DNA of 15,141 bases from positions 1-15,141 of the forward strand of contig JAWXCJ010000069.1 of NCBI GenBank assembly GCA_034408875.1, written 5' to 3'. The notes beneath the pieces are model-generated. The model did not search any database and was not told the DNA's origin. It worked only from the letters and a program-made list of their open reading frames with translations. The translations under genes and the position numbers were made by a program. The DNA comes from JANNHK01 sp034408875. GTDB taxonomy: Bacteria; Actinomycetota; Acidimicrobiia; IMCC26256; PALSA-610. Positions 6,183 through 12,503 of this stretch are shown here, piece after piece; position 1 is the first letter of the stretch; each line of letters begins with the position of its first letter.

Positions 6183-7273
6183 ACGTGAACGTGAACAACC
6201 AACTCGCGCGCCGGTGCGGTCTCGCCGCGGCGTGCGTTGCGCTGTTCGCCATCGCGCTCGCGGGCGTGCTCGGGTACGTGCTCGCGGCCCGGGCCGAGCC
6301 CGACCCCGAGGAACCGCGCCAGACGACGGTCATCGACCAGACGGGTTCGCAGACGGTTGTCACCCAAGTCGTTGCGGCACCGGTCGACGACCCCGGCGCG
6401 GCCCGCGCCGCGATCGCCCGCTGGACGCTGCTCGCCGCGCTGTTCGTCGTGCCCCTCGCCGGAGCCGGAGGCTGGTTCTACGGACCCCGCCTCCTTGGCG
6501 CGGGCCCCGGCAACCGGGCCGTCAACGCGTTCCGCGAACAAGAACGGCGCCGCCTCGAAGAAGTCGTGCACGAACTGCGCACACCGCTCGCGATCACGTC
6601 GATGAACCTCGACCTCGTCAAGACCGAGAGCGACGGCGACACGCTGCGCTACGTCGACGCTGCGCACCGAGCCGTCGGCCGCATGAGCCGCACCGTGCAG
6701 GACCTCGCTGCGCACGGTGGCCTCGCGTTCGAAGCACCGGGCACCCGTGTCGTCGACCTCGTCACCGAAGCGCGCGGTCTCGCGACCGAACACGAAGGGC
6801 CGGCGTCGACTCGCGGTGTCACCGTGCGCGTCGACGCACCGGCCGCCGTCATCGTCGTCGCCGACCGCCAGGCCGTGCGCACGGTTGTCGGCAACGTGCT
6901 CGCCAACGCCGTGCGACTCTCACCGCGCGGTGCGACCGTCACCGTCACCGTGCGCGCCGACGAGAACTGGGCATCGGTCGCGGTACGCGACCAAGGGCCC
7001 GGCATCGACCCCGCGCAACACGAGTTGGTGTTCCGCCGCAACTGGCGCGGGCGCTACGAAACCGAACGCGGCGACAGTTCGGGCGGCGGCACACGCGGCC
7101 TGGGGCTCACGATCGCCCGCCAGGTCGCCGAAGCCCAGGGCGGCCGCATCACCGTCGCGTCCGAAGTCGGCGCCGGCGCGATCTTCACCCTGTGGCTCCC
7201 GCGCACCGCCGAAGCCGACCCGTCGACGATCGTCGCTACCGACGGCATCCACCCGGCCGCGGAAGCGTCGTAG
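6179..7273 (+). CDS. Membrane sensor histidine kinase
   Basis: 364 aa from the GTG that overlaps the regulator stop; in-frame GTGs at 6185 and 6191 are alternatives. A first membrane segment (about 13-36), a short polar outer loop of about 45 residues (38-79) and a second membrane segment (80-100) are followed directly by the HisKA helix, with His131 in VVHELRTPLA. I see no recognisable HAMP domain. The HATPase domain has the N box with Asn243 (VGNVLANAVRLS), the G1 box DQGPGID (271-277) and the G2 box GTRGLGLTIA (304-313). It autophosphorylates and passes phosphate to the adjacent OmpR-type regulator. The tiny outer loop suggests it senses the membrane, or a partner protein, rather than binding a large ligand. 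A 23-bp hairpin follows the stop. Confidence 0.93.
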   Translation: MNVNVNNQLARRCGLAAACVALFAIALAGVLGYVLAARAEPDPEEPRQTTVIDQTGSQTVVTQVVAAPVDDPGAARAAIARWTLLAALFVVPLAGAGGWFYGPRLLGAGPGNRAVNAFREQERRRLEEVVHELRTPLAITSMNLDLVKTESDGDTLRYVDAAHRAVGRMSRTVQDLAAHGGLAFEAPGTRVVDLVTEARGLATEHEGPASTRGVTVRVDAPAAVIVVADRQAVRTVVGNVLANAVRLSPRGATVTVTVRADENWASVAVRDQGPGIDPAQHELVFRRNWRGRYETERGDSSGGGTRGLGLTIARQVAEAQGGRITVASEVGAGAIFTLWLPRTAEADPSTIVATDGIHPAAEAS

Positions 7274-7277
7274 TCCC

Positions 7278-7329
7278 GCTTCTGGACGCGCGTATCTGTT
7301 CCTGGCAACAGATACGCGCGTCCAGAAGC
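7278..7329 (+). terminator. Perfect 23-bp hairpin after the histidine kinase gene
   Basis: Arms 7278-7300 and 7307-7329 are exact reverse complements around a 6-base loop (CCTGGC). The stem begins four bases after the TAG. There is no T tract directly after it; GGTTTTC follows five bases later. It separates the two-component operon from the protease gene and probably terminates transcription, although U-less hairpins could also protect mRNA ends. Confidence 0.75.
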
Positions 7330-7377
7330 ACATGGTTTTCACAGGTGGGCTTGACGCCAGGTTTATGGCCGGTTCCG

Positions 7378-7383
7378 TACGGT
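7378..7383 (+). promoter_or_regulatory. Putative -10 of a leaderless promoter for the protease gene
   Basis: TACGGT (TANNNT) ends seven bases before the ATG at 7391. TTGACG (7351-7356) resembles a -35, but its 21-base spacer is longer than normal. The placement favours ATG 7391 over the in-frame GTG at 7382, which lies inside the hexamer. Confidence 0.45.
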
Positions 7384-7390
7384 GCCCGGC

Positions 7391-8998
7391 ATGCCGAGAA
7401 CTCCCCCTGAAGTCGACGCGCCCCCGCGTCGCATCCCGCGCCGCACCTGGCGCGACCTCCCCGCCGCCCCGCCGACTGCCGCCGAACTGGCTGCGGAAGC
7501 CGCCGCCGCTCCCGTCGTGACCGAACCGGAAGCGCCTCCTGTTCCGGCCGAAGACACCGAACCGCACGTCGTGATCGAACCGGCCCCGGTCGTCGAGATC
7601 GCCGCCCCGCCCGCACCGCGCGGCATCGGTGCCCGCAAGGCGTTCGTGATCGTTCTCGTGCTGGTGCTCCTGCTCGGCGCCGGTGCCGCCGTCGCCACGG
7701 TCGTGAGCGACGACGACGACGGCAACGGAAGCTTCGGCCCCGCCGCCGCGAGCGGCGGGTCGGTCGAAGACGTCGCCGCCGAACTCTCGCCGAGCGTCGT
7801 GAACATCGAAACCGGTGTCGGTGTCGGATCGGGTGTCGTCGCCGGTGAAAGCCTCGTGCTCACCGCCGCGCACGTCGTTGCCGGTGCCGACGAAGTCACG
7901 ATCAAAGACGAAAGCGGCGGTGAATACGAAGGCCGCGTCGTCGCCCGCGACGCGGCGGCTGACCTTGCTGTCGTTTCCGTCGACGACGACGGCGCGTTGC
8001 CGCCGGCCACGTTCGCGACCGAGACGGTCGAAGTCGGCCAGGACGTCGTCGCCGTCGGCAGTCCGTTCGGGTTCCAGACGTCGGTCACGACCGGCATCGT
8101 CAGCGGCCTCGACCGCACGCTTGAGTCGCCGATGGGCACGCTCACCGGACTGATCCAGACCGACACCGCGATCAACCCCGGCAACTCCGGTGGCGCGCTC
8201 GCGAACATGGACGCCGAAGTGGTGGGTATCCCTACCGCGATCGCGTCGATGTCGGGCAGCAGCTCGGGCGTCGGGTTCGCCATCCCGATCGCAGTGACGC
8301 AGGCGATCCTCGACGAGGTGATCGCCAACGGCGGCGCCGACGCGCCGACCGTGTCCGACGACGGCGCGACCGGCGGGAGTCTCGAGGACATGCTGGGTGG
8401 GGGTCTCGACGACCTCGGCCAGGGTCTCGATGACCTGCTCGGCGGCGCCGAGGAGCTCGACAACCTGCTCAATGGTGAGGGCGACATCGATGCCCTGCTC
8501 CGGGAACTCGAGTCGATGCTCGGCACCGACCTCGACACGCTGTTCGAAGACCTCGGTGCCGACCTCGGCACCGAACTCGGTCCGGAGTTCGAGTCGCTCC
8601 TCGACGACCTGCTCGGTGACACACCGGGCGACGTGCAAGTCGAAGGCGGCATCCTCGACCTCAGCGGTCTGCCGAGCGACCTCACGATCGTGTCGTCGCG
8701 CGTGACGTCGAGCGACACCGACGACGGCTCCGTCGCTGCCGACCGGTACGCCATGGACAGTGCCGACGGAGCGGTGTTGCTCCTCGCCGAACGGAGCGGC
8801 AACGCGGCCGACCAGTTCGACGACCTCGACGGCGGCGACGTCGACCTCGGCGGCATCGACGCCAAGGTCATCGACGACGCCGGCTCCGACCGGTACGCGT
8901 GGATGATCGGCGACGACGTCCTCGTCGTGCTCGTCGTACCCGAAGGCACATCGGTCGCAGATGTCACGGACATTGCGAACACGGTGGAGGTGGCCTGA
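7391..8998 (+). CDS. Membrane-anchored trypsin-like serine protease (HtrA/DegP-like, no PDZ seen)
   Basis: 535 aa from MPRTPPEV. A proline/alanine/glutamate-rich cytoplasmic arm of about 80 residues precedes one membrane segment (about 84-105), leaving the rest outside. The S1C-type protease domain (about 123-310) has the triad His161 (LTAAHVV), Asp191 (AAADLAVV) and Ser266 (NPGNSGGA). Instead of a PDZ domain, residues 328-412 form an acidic Leu/Asp/Gly-rich stretch with repeated LDDL, LLGG and LGTDL motifs. A final region (about 415-535) is rich in Asp and ends in a short beta-like domain. Such proteases degrade or process misfolded envelope proteins. It may have its own leaderless promoter and lies between a two-component system and a MoxR cluster. 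An alternative start is GTG 7382 (three residues longer). Confidence 0.9.
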   Translation: MPRTPPEVDAPPRRIPRRTWRDLPAAPPTAAELAAEAAAAPVVTEPEAPPVPAEDTEPHVVIEPAPVVEIAAPPAPRGIGARKAFVIVLVLVLLLGAGAAVATVVSDDDDGNGSFGPAAASGGSVEDVAAELSPSVVNIETGVGVGSGVVAGESLVLTAAHVVAGADEVTIKDESGGEYEGRVVARDAAADLAVVSVDDDGALPPATFATETVEVGQDVVAVGSPFGFQTSVTTGIVSGLDRTLESPMGTLTGLIQTDTAINPGNSGGALANMDAEVVGIPTAIASMSGSSSGVGFAIPIAVTQAILDEVIANGGADAPTVSDDGATGGSLEDMLGGGLDDLGQGLDDLLGGAEELDNLLNGEGDIDALLRELESMLGTDLDTLFEDLGADLGTELGPEFESLLDDLLGDTPGDVQVEGGILDLSGLPSDLTIVSSRVTSSDTDDGSVAADRYAMDSADGAVLLLAERSGNAADQFDDLDGGDVDLGGIDAKVIDDAGSDRYAWMIGDDVLVVLVVPEGTSVADVTDIANTVEVA

Positions 8999-9066
8999 AC
9001 CGTGCGGACACAGAGATGGCCCGCCGGCGCCAGGCCGCAAGGACGAGAGCGTAGGGAGCCGTAGAA
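8999..9066 (+). repeat. Intergenic segment with degenerate copies of the short repeat seen before rocD
   Basis: The base-by-base match of 9000-9020 (CCGTGCGGACACAGAGATGG onward) to the 22-bp unit upstream of the aminotransferase is about 17 of 21. Further on, GCGTAGGGAGCCGTA (9050-9064) resembles the 29-bp unit core GCGAGGGAGCCATA. The segment starts on the base after the protease stop and ends with the MoxR RBS, the same placement as the array at 14836-14955. The similarity was judged by eye. Confidence 0.35.
9053..9058 (+). promoter_or_regulatory. Ribosome binding site of the MoxR gene
   Basis: AGGGAG lies eight bases before the ATG at 9067 and fixes that start. It implies a leadered message, probably an extension of the protease transcript, because no terminator-like structure lies in the 68-bp gap. 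Confidence 0.6.
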
Positions 9067-10062
9067 ATGGAGATCATCGAAGCTCGTCAAGCCGCGCAGC
9101 GGATGGAACAAGTACTCGTCGAGTTGCGTCGGGTCGTGGTCGGCCAGGACCGTGTGCTCGAGCGCGTACTCGTCGCGTTGCTCGCCAATGGCCACTGCCT
9201 GCTCGAGGGTGTGCCGGGGCTCGGCAAGACACTCACGGTGTCGACGCTCGCCCGCACGCTCGGCGGTCAGTTCACCCGTCTCCAGTTCACGCCCGACCTC
9301 GTGCCGTCGGACCTCGTCGGCACGCGCGTGTACCGGCCGTCGTCGGAGAGCTTCGACGTGGAGCTGGGCCCGCTGTTCTCGAACTTCGTCCTCGCCGACG
9401 AGATCAACCGGGCCCCGGCCAAGGTGCAGTCGGCGCTGCTCGAAGTCATGGCCGAACGGCAAGTGTCGATCGGCGGCACGACCTACAAAGTGCCGAAGCC
9501 GTTCCTCGTGCTCGCGACGCAGAACCCGATCGAGTCCGAAGGCGTGTACCCGTTGCCCGAAGCGCAGCGCGACCGGTTCCTCATGCGGGTGCCGGTCGAC
9601 TACCCGACGCCCGACGAGGAGCACGAGATCGTGGCGCGGGCCTCGCGCCCCGAAGACCCGCCCGCGCGCCTGCTCGACCCCGAAGACGTGTGCGCGCTGC
9701 AAGCCGCCGCGGCCGCCATCGAGGTGGCACCCGAGGTCACCGACTACGCGGTGCGCATTGTGCTCGCGACCCGCGACCCGAAGGCGGCCGGACTCCCGCA
9801 GATCGACGGCCTCCTCGCGTACGGCGCCAGCCCCCGAGCGACGCTCGGTCTCGTCGCGGCGGCCCGTGCCATCGCACTCATTCGGGGCCGCACGTACGCG
9901 ATCCCGCAGGACGTGTACGACCTCGCGTACGACGTACTCAACCACCGGCTCGTGCTGTCGTTCGACGCGCTGGCCGACGGCGTCTCGATCGACGACGTCG
10001 TGGTCGAGTTGCTCACCGAGGTGAAGGCGCCCGTCGTGAAGACCCGTCTCGGCGTCGCGTGA
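9067..10062 (+). CDS. MoxR-family AAA+ ATPase
   Basis: 331 aa from MEIIEARQ. Walker A is GVPGLGKT (48-55), Walker B is VLADEIN with Asp111/Glu112, sensor 1 is in LATQNPIE (Asn153), and the arginine segment EAQRDRFLMR is at 165-174. DLVPSDLVGTRVY and the C-terminal helical lid (AYGASPRATLGL) are diagnostic of the MoxR class. These hexameric ATPases act as chaperones that insert cofactors into, or remodel, partner proteins, and are usually encoded with DUF58 and VWA proteins, exactly as here. The next gene overlaps by 4 nt (GTGA), so the two are translated together. It is cytosolic and probably acts with the membrane VWA protein through the DUF58 adaptor; the client is unknown. Confidence 0.95.
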   Translation: MEIIEARQAAQRMEQVLVELRRVVVGQDRVLERVLVALLANGHCLLEGVPGLGKTLTVSTLARTLGGQFTRLQFTPDLVPSDLVGTRVYRPSSESFDVELGPLFSNFVLADEINRAPAKVQSALLEVMAERQVSIGGTTYKVPKPFLVLATQNPIESEGVYPLPEAQRDRFLMRVPVDYPTPDEEHEIVARASRPEDPPARLLDPEDVCALQAAAAAIEVAPEVTDYAVRIVLATRDPKAAGLPQIDGLLAYGASPRATLGLVAAARAIALIRGRTYAIPQDVYDLAYDVLNHRLVLSFDALADGVSIDDVVVELLTEVKAPVVKTRLGVA

Positions 10063-10961
10063 GCACTCGTATCTCACGGCGGCGGCTCTCCGATCCGGTG
10101 TTGCGGCGGCTCGAACTGACGGTGCTGCGCCGCCTCGACGGGTTGTTGCAGGGCGATTACGCGGGTCTCGTGCCCGGGCCCGGCAACGACGCGGGCGATG
10201 CCCGCGTGTACGAGCCCGGTGACGACGTGCGGCGCATCGACTGGTCGCTCACGGCGCGGACCAACGAGACCCACGTGCGCGACTCCATCGCCGAGCGCGA
10301 ACTCGAGATGCTGATCGTCGTCGACATGTCGGAAAGCCTCGCGTTCGGTACCGCGAAGGCCGACAAGCGCGACGTCGCCCGCGACCTGGCCGGCGCGTTC
10401 GCCGTGCTCGGTTCCACCAGCGGCAACCGCGTCGGCGCGCTGCTTGCCGTCGACCGCCCCGTATACGTGCCGGCCCGCAGCGGCCAGGCGCACGCGGCCA
10501 CGATCCTTGCGACGATCCAGCGCACGCAGTCGGGTCCCGGCGACCTCACCGCCGCGCTGCGCCAAGCCCGCCGGCTCGCCCGCCGGCGCGGGATGGTCGT
10601 GGTCGTCTCCGACTTCCTCGTGCCCGACGGTTGGCAGCGCGAACTCCAAGGTCTGGCGGCGCGCCACGACGTGGTGGCCGTCGAAGTCGTCGACGAGCGC
10701 GAAATGACCATGCCCGACGTCGGATTCGTGATGCTCGAAGACGCCGAATCTGGTCGGCGCCGTGCGGTCGACACTCGCGATCCGCTCCTGCGTGCACGCT
10801 TCGCGGCCTCCGCCCGGGCCCGACGCATGCACCTGGCGCGCGCAGTGACGACAGCCGGTGCCGACCATCTCCCCGTACGCACCGACGAAGACTGGGCCGT
10901 CGCGCTCGCCCAGTTCGCGGTGCGCCGCCGGCGCCGCCGCATGGCCTCGGGAGTGCGCTGA
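10059..10961 (+). CDS. DUF58 domain protein, MoxR partner
   Basis: 300 aa starting at the GTG that overlaps the MoxR stop. The DUF58 signature YEPGDDVRRIDWSLTAR is at 51-67. A degenerate VWA-like fold follows: DMSES (89-93) supplies a MIDAS-like Asp89/Ser91/Ser93, and VVSDF has Asp185. The tail RRRRRRMASG is very basic. No membrane segment is visible, so it is probably cytosolic and linked to the membrane through its neighbour. DUF58 proteins accompany MoxR ATPases in most bacteria and are thought to bridge ATPase and client. The TGA shares its last base with the ATG of the VWA gene. The long in-frame extension upstream of 10059 lies inside the MoxR gene and is a shadow. Confidence 0.9.
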   Translation: MSTRISRRRLSDPVLRRLELTVLRRLDGLLQGDYAGLVPGPGNDAGDARVYEPGDDVRRIDWSLTARTNETHVRDSIAERELEMLIVVDMSESLAFGTAKADKRDVARDLAGAFAVLGSTSGNRVGALLAVDRPVYVPARSGQAHAATILATIQRTQSGPGDLTAALRQARRLARRRGMVVVVSDFLVPDGWQRELQGLAARHDVVAVEVVDEREMTMPDVGFVMLEDAESGRRRAVDTRDPLLRARFAASARARRMHLARAVTTAGADHLPVRTDEDWAVALAQFAVRRRRRRMASGVR

Positions 10962-11941
10962 TGTTCGACGACGTCACGTTCCTCGCACCGTCGCGGCTGT
11001 GGTTGTTGCTCGCACCGGTGCTGGTGGTCGGCGCGTATATCGCCCAACAGGTTCGGCGGCGCGGCTACGTGCTGCGGTTCTCCGATCTTTCACTGTTCGA
11101 CGAAGTTGCCCCCGACCGCCCCGGCTGGCGCCGCCACCTGCCCGCCGCCGTCGCCGTGTGCGCACTGATCGCGACCGTGCTCGCGTTCGCCCGCCCCGCG
11201 GTGGCGCAGACGACCGTGCGGAAGGACGCCATCGTCATCCTCGCCATCGACGCGTCGCGCTCGATGGAAGCCGACGACGTGTCACCGTCGCGCATCTCCG
11301 CGGCACGCGAGTCAGCCGCGGCGTTTCTCGACAACGTGCCCGACGGCGTGCGGATCGGCATCGTGACGTTCTCGGCGCAGGCCCGCGTGTTGGTGCCGCC
11401 GGTCGACGACATCGGCTACGCCCGCGAAGCGGTGCAGTCGTTCGACCTCGAAGAGGGCACTGCGATCGGCGACGCCGTCGTCGCCGCACTGGGCGCGATC
11501 GACTCGGTTCCCACGTCGAGTGAAGAGGTGCCCGATCCTGACGCCAAGCCGAGCGCGGCCGTCGTGCTGCTCTCCGACGGCGAGAACACCGCCGGACTCC
11601 CGAACGACGAAGCGGCGCAGGCCGCGACCGCAGCGGGGATCCCCGTCCACACGGTTGCGTTCGGCACCGACGGCGGCTCGATCGACGACGGCATGGGCGG
11701 CTCCATTCCTGTGCCCGTCAACCGCGACGCTCTTGCGCAACTCGCGGCCGGTACCGACGGCGAATCGTTCACGGCCAAGACCGCGAGCGAACTCACGAAT
11801 GTCTACGAACAACTCGGCCGCGAGTTGACCAGCGAAACCAGAGAGCCGCGAGAAGTGTCCGACACATTCGCCGGCATCGCCCTGGTCTTCGGCCTCCTCG
11901 CCGGCGCCGGCAGCCTCCGCTGGTTCGGCCGCCTCCCATAG
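10961..11941 (+). CDS. VWA-domain membrane protein (BatA-like) of the MoxR cluster
   Basis: 326 aa beginning MFDDVTFLAPSRLWLLL. Membrane segments are predicted at about 13-28 and 60-81, and a third at about 303-320 close to the C-terminus. Between them is a von Willebrand A domain (about 89-290) with a complete MIDAS: DASRS (Asp97, Ser99, Ser101), Thr167 in EGTAIGD and Asp206 in LLSDGEN. The layout matches BatA-type aerotolerance proteins, usually encoded last in MoxR-DUF58-VWA operons; only one VWA gene is present. With three membrane segments the side on which the VWA domain lies cannot be fixed from sequence alone. It is coupled to the DUF58 gene by TGATG and followed three bases after its stop by a strong hairpin. 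Confidence 0.92.
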   Translation: MFDDVTFLAPSRLWLLLAPVLVVGAYIAQQVRRRGYVLRFSDLSLFDEVAPDRPGWRRHLPAAVAVCALIATVLAFARPAVAQTTVRKDAIVILAIDASRSMEADDVSPSRISAARESAAAFLDNVPDGVRIGIVTFSAQARVLVPPVDDIGYAREAVQSFDLEEGTAIGDAVVAALGAIDSVPTSSEEVPDPDAKPSAAVVLLSDGENTAGLPNDEAAQAATAAGIPVHTVAFGTDGGSIDDGMGGSIPVPVNRDALAQLAAGTDGESFTAKTASELTNVYEQLGRELTSETREPREVSDTFAGIALVFGLLAGAGSLRWFGRLP

Positions 11942-11943
11942 GG

Positions 11944-11984
11944 ATGCGTCGATAGCCCACACGTGGTGTGGGCTATCGACGCAT
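11944..11984 (+). terminator. Perfect 19-bp hairpin after the VWA gene
   Basis: Arms 11944-11962 and 11966-11984 are exact reverse complements with a GTG loop. The stem starts two bases after the TAG. There is no T tract. Its outer arm TGCGTCGATAG differs by one base from TGCGTCGCTAG in the hairpin at 3389. It probably ends the MoxR operon. Confidence 0.75.
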
Positions 11985-11997
11985 GCATGGGGTGGGG

Positions 11998-12003
11998 CAG
12001 TAT
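11998..12003 (+). promoter_or_regulatory. Putative -10 before the ferritin-like remnant
   Basis: CAGTAT ends seven bases before the ATG at 12011, the same leaderless NANNNT spacing as at four other genes. It suggests the damaged gene may still be transcribed, perhaps carrying the phosphotransferase gene downstream. Confidence 0.35.
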
Positions 12004-12010
12004 GACGGGC

Positions 12011-12475
12011 ATGCGTGCGCATGACGATCTCGAGGCGATTCTTTCCGAGGTGAACACCGCCGACGACGAGCGGATCCATGCCGTCGCCGGGGCGTTCGAC
12101 GCCACGTTCACCTCGGACTACGAGAAGGCCAAGACCTCGCAGTGGAACGGCTCGGTCGCCCTCGACCCGGAACGCACGGCCGCCGAGTTCGCGCAGTATG
12201 CCGTCGAGAACCTTTCCCACCGGTTGAGCCAGTTCCTCCACGGCGAGCAGGGTGCTGAAGCAACTCATGCGCTATGTCATGAGCGACGAGGCGCGCCACG
12301 TCGCGTTCGGGGGTCGGCCCGGGCGATCGTGCCGAACTGCAAGCGCCTCGGCCTGCTCGACGACCGCGACACCTGGCTGCGGCTGCGGTTCCAGGAGATC
12401 GGCGTCATCGAGTACGAGCACTACGTTGACACCGGCATCGAATACGCCGAGCTGAACGCGGTGGTCGGTGCATGA
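12011..12475 (+). pseudogene. Decayed ferritin-like di-iron protein gene (two internal deletions with frame switches)
   Basis: One frame stays open from ATG 12011 to TGA 12475 (154 codons), but the protein-like sequence changes frame twice. The first part ends in a ferritin-like helix, SHRLSQFLHGEQG. At about 12252 the family-like sequence moves to another frame, reading LKQLMRYVMSDEARHVAFG, where DEARH is a di-iron ExxH ligand motif. At about 12312-12325 it returns to the first frame with VPNCKRLGLLDDRDTWLRLRF. In the open frame the middle reads as the unrelated AEATHALCHERRGAPRRV. In full-length relatives of about 300 or more residues, as I recall them, roughly a hundred residues separate the GEQG and DEARH motifs, so the sequence looks deleted at both junctions. 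A short altered protein might still be made, but the iron site is broken. Confidence 0.7.
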
Positions 12476-12494
12476 ACATCCGCCCGAAGGAAAA

Positions 12495-12498
12495 GAGG
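12495..12498 (+). promoter_or_regulatory. Ribosome binding site of the phosphotransferase gene
   Basis: GAGG in a purine-rich run (AAGGAAAAGAGGAAG) lies five bases before the GTG at 12504. It supports that start over the ATG at 12468, which overlaps the end of the upstream remnant and would add 12 residues. Confidence 0.5.
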
Positions 12499-12503
12499 AA
12501 GTC

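Noticed and set aside
6920..9040. Minus-strand open frame of 706 codons opposite the kinase and protease genes
   Set aside because: Antisense shadow. It is rich in Asp/Arg/Val/Gly repeats arising from GTC/GAC codons of the real genes, and has no RBS or recognisable fold.
7363..10077. Very long minus-strand open frame (904 codons) opposite the protease and MoxR genes
   Set aside because: It mirrors two clear plus-strand genes. The translation is low-complexity Arg/Ser/Thr/Pro/Val and has no domain motifs. Such frames are expected opposite GC-rich genes with strong third-position bias.
11963..12010. Upstream ATG for the ferritin-like remnant
   Set aside because: It lies inside the 19-bp hairpin and encodes MVWAIDACMG from stem sequence. 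ATG 12011 has a -10-like hexamer at leaderless spacing.
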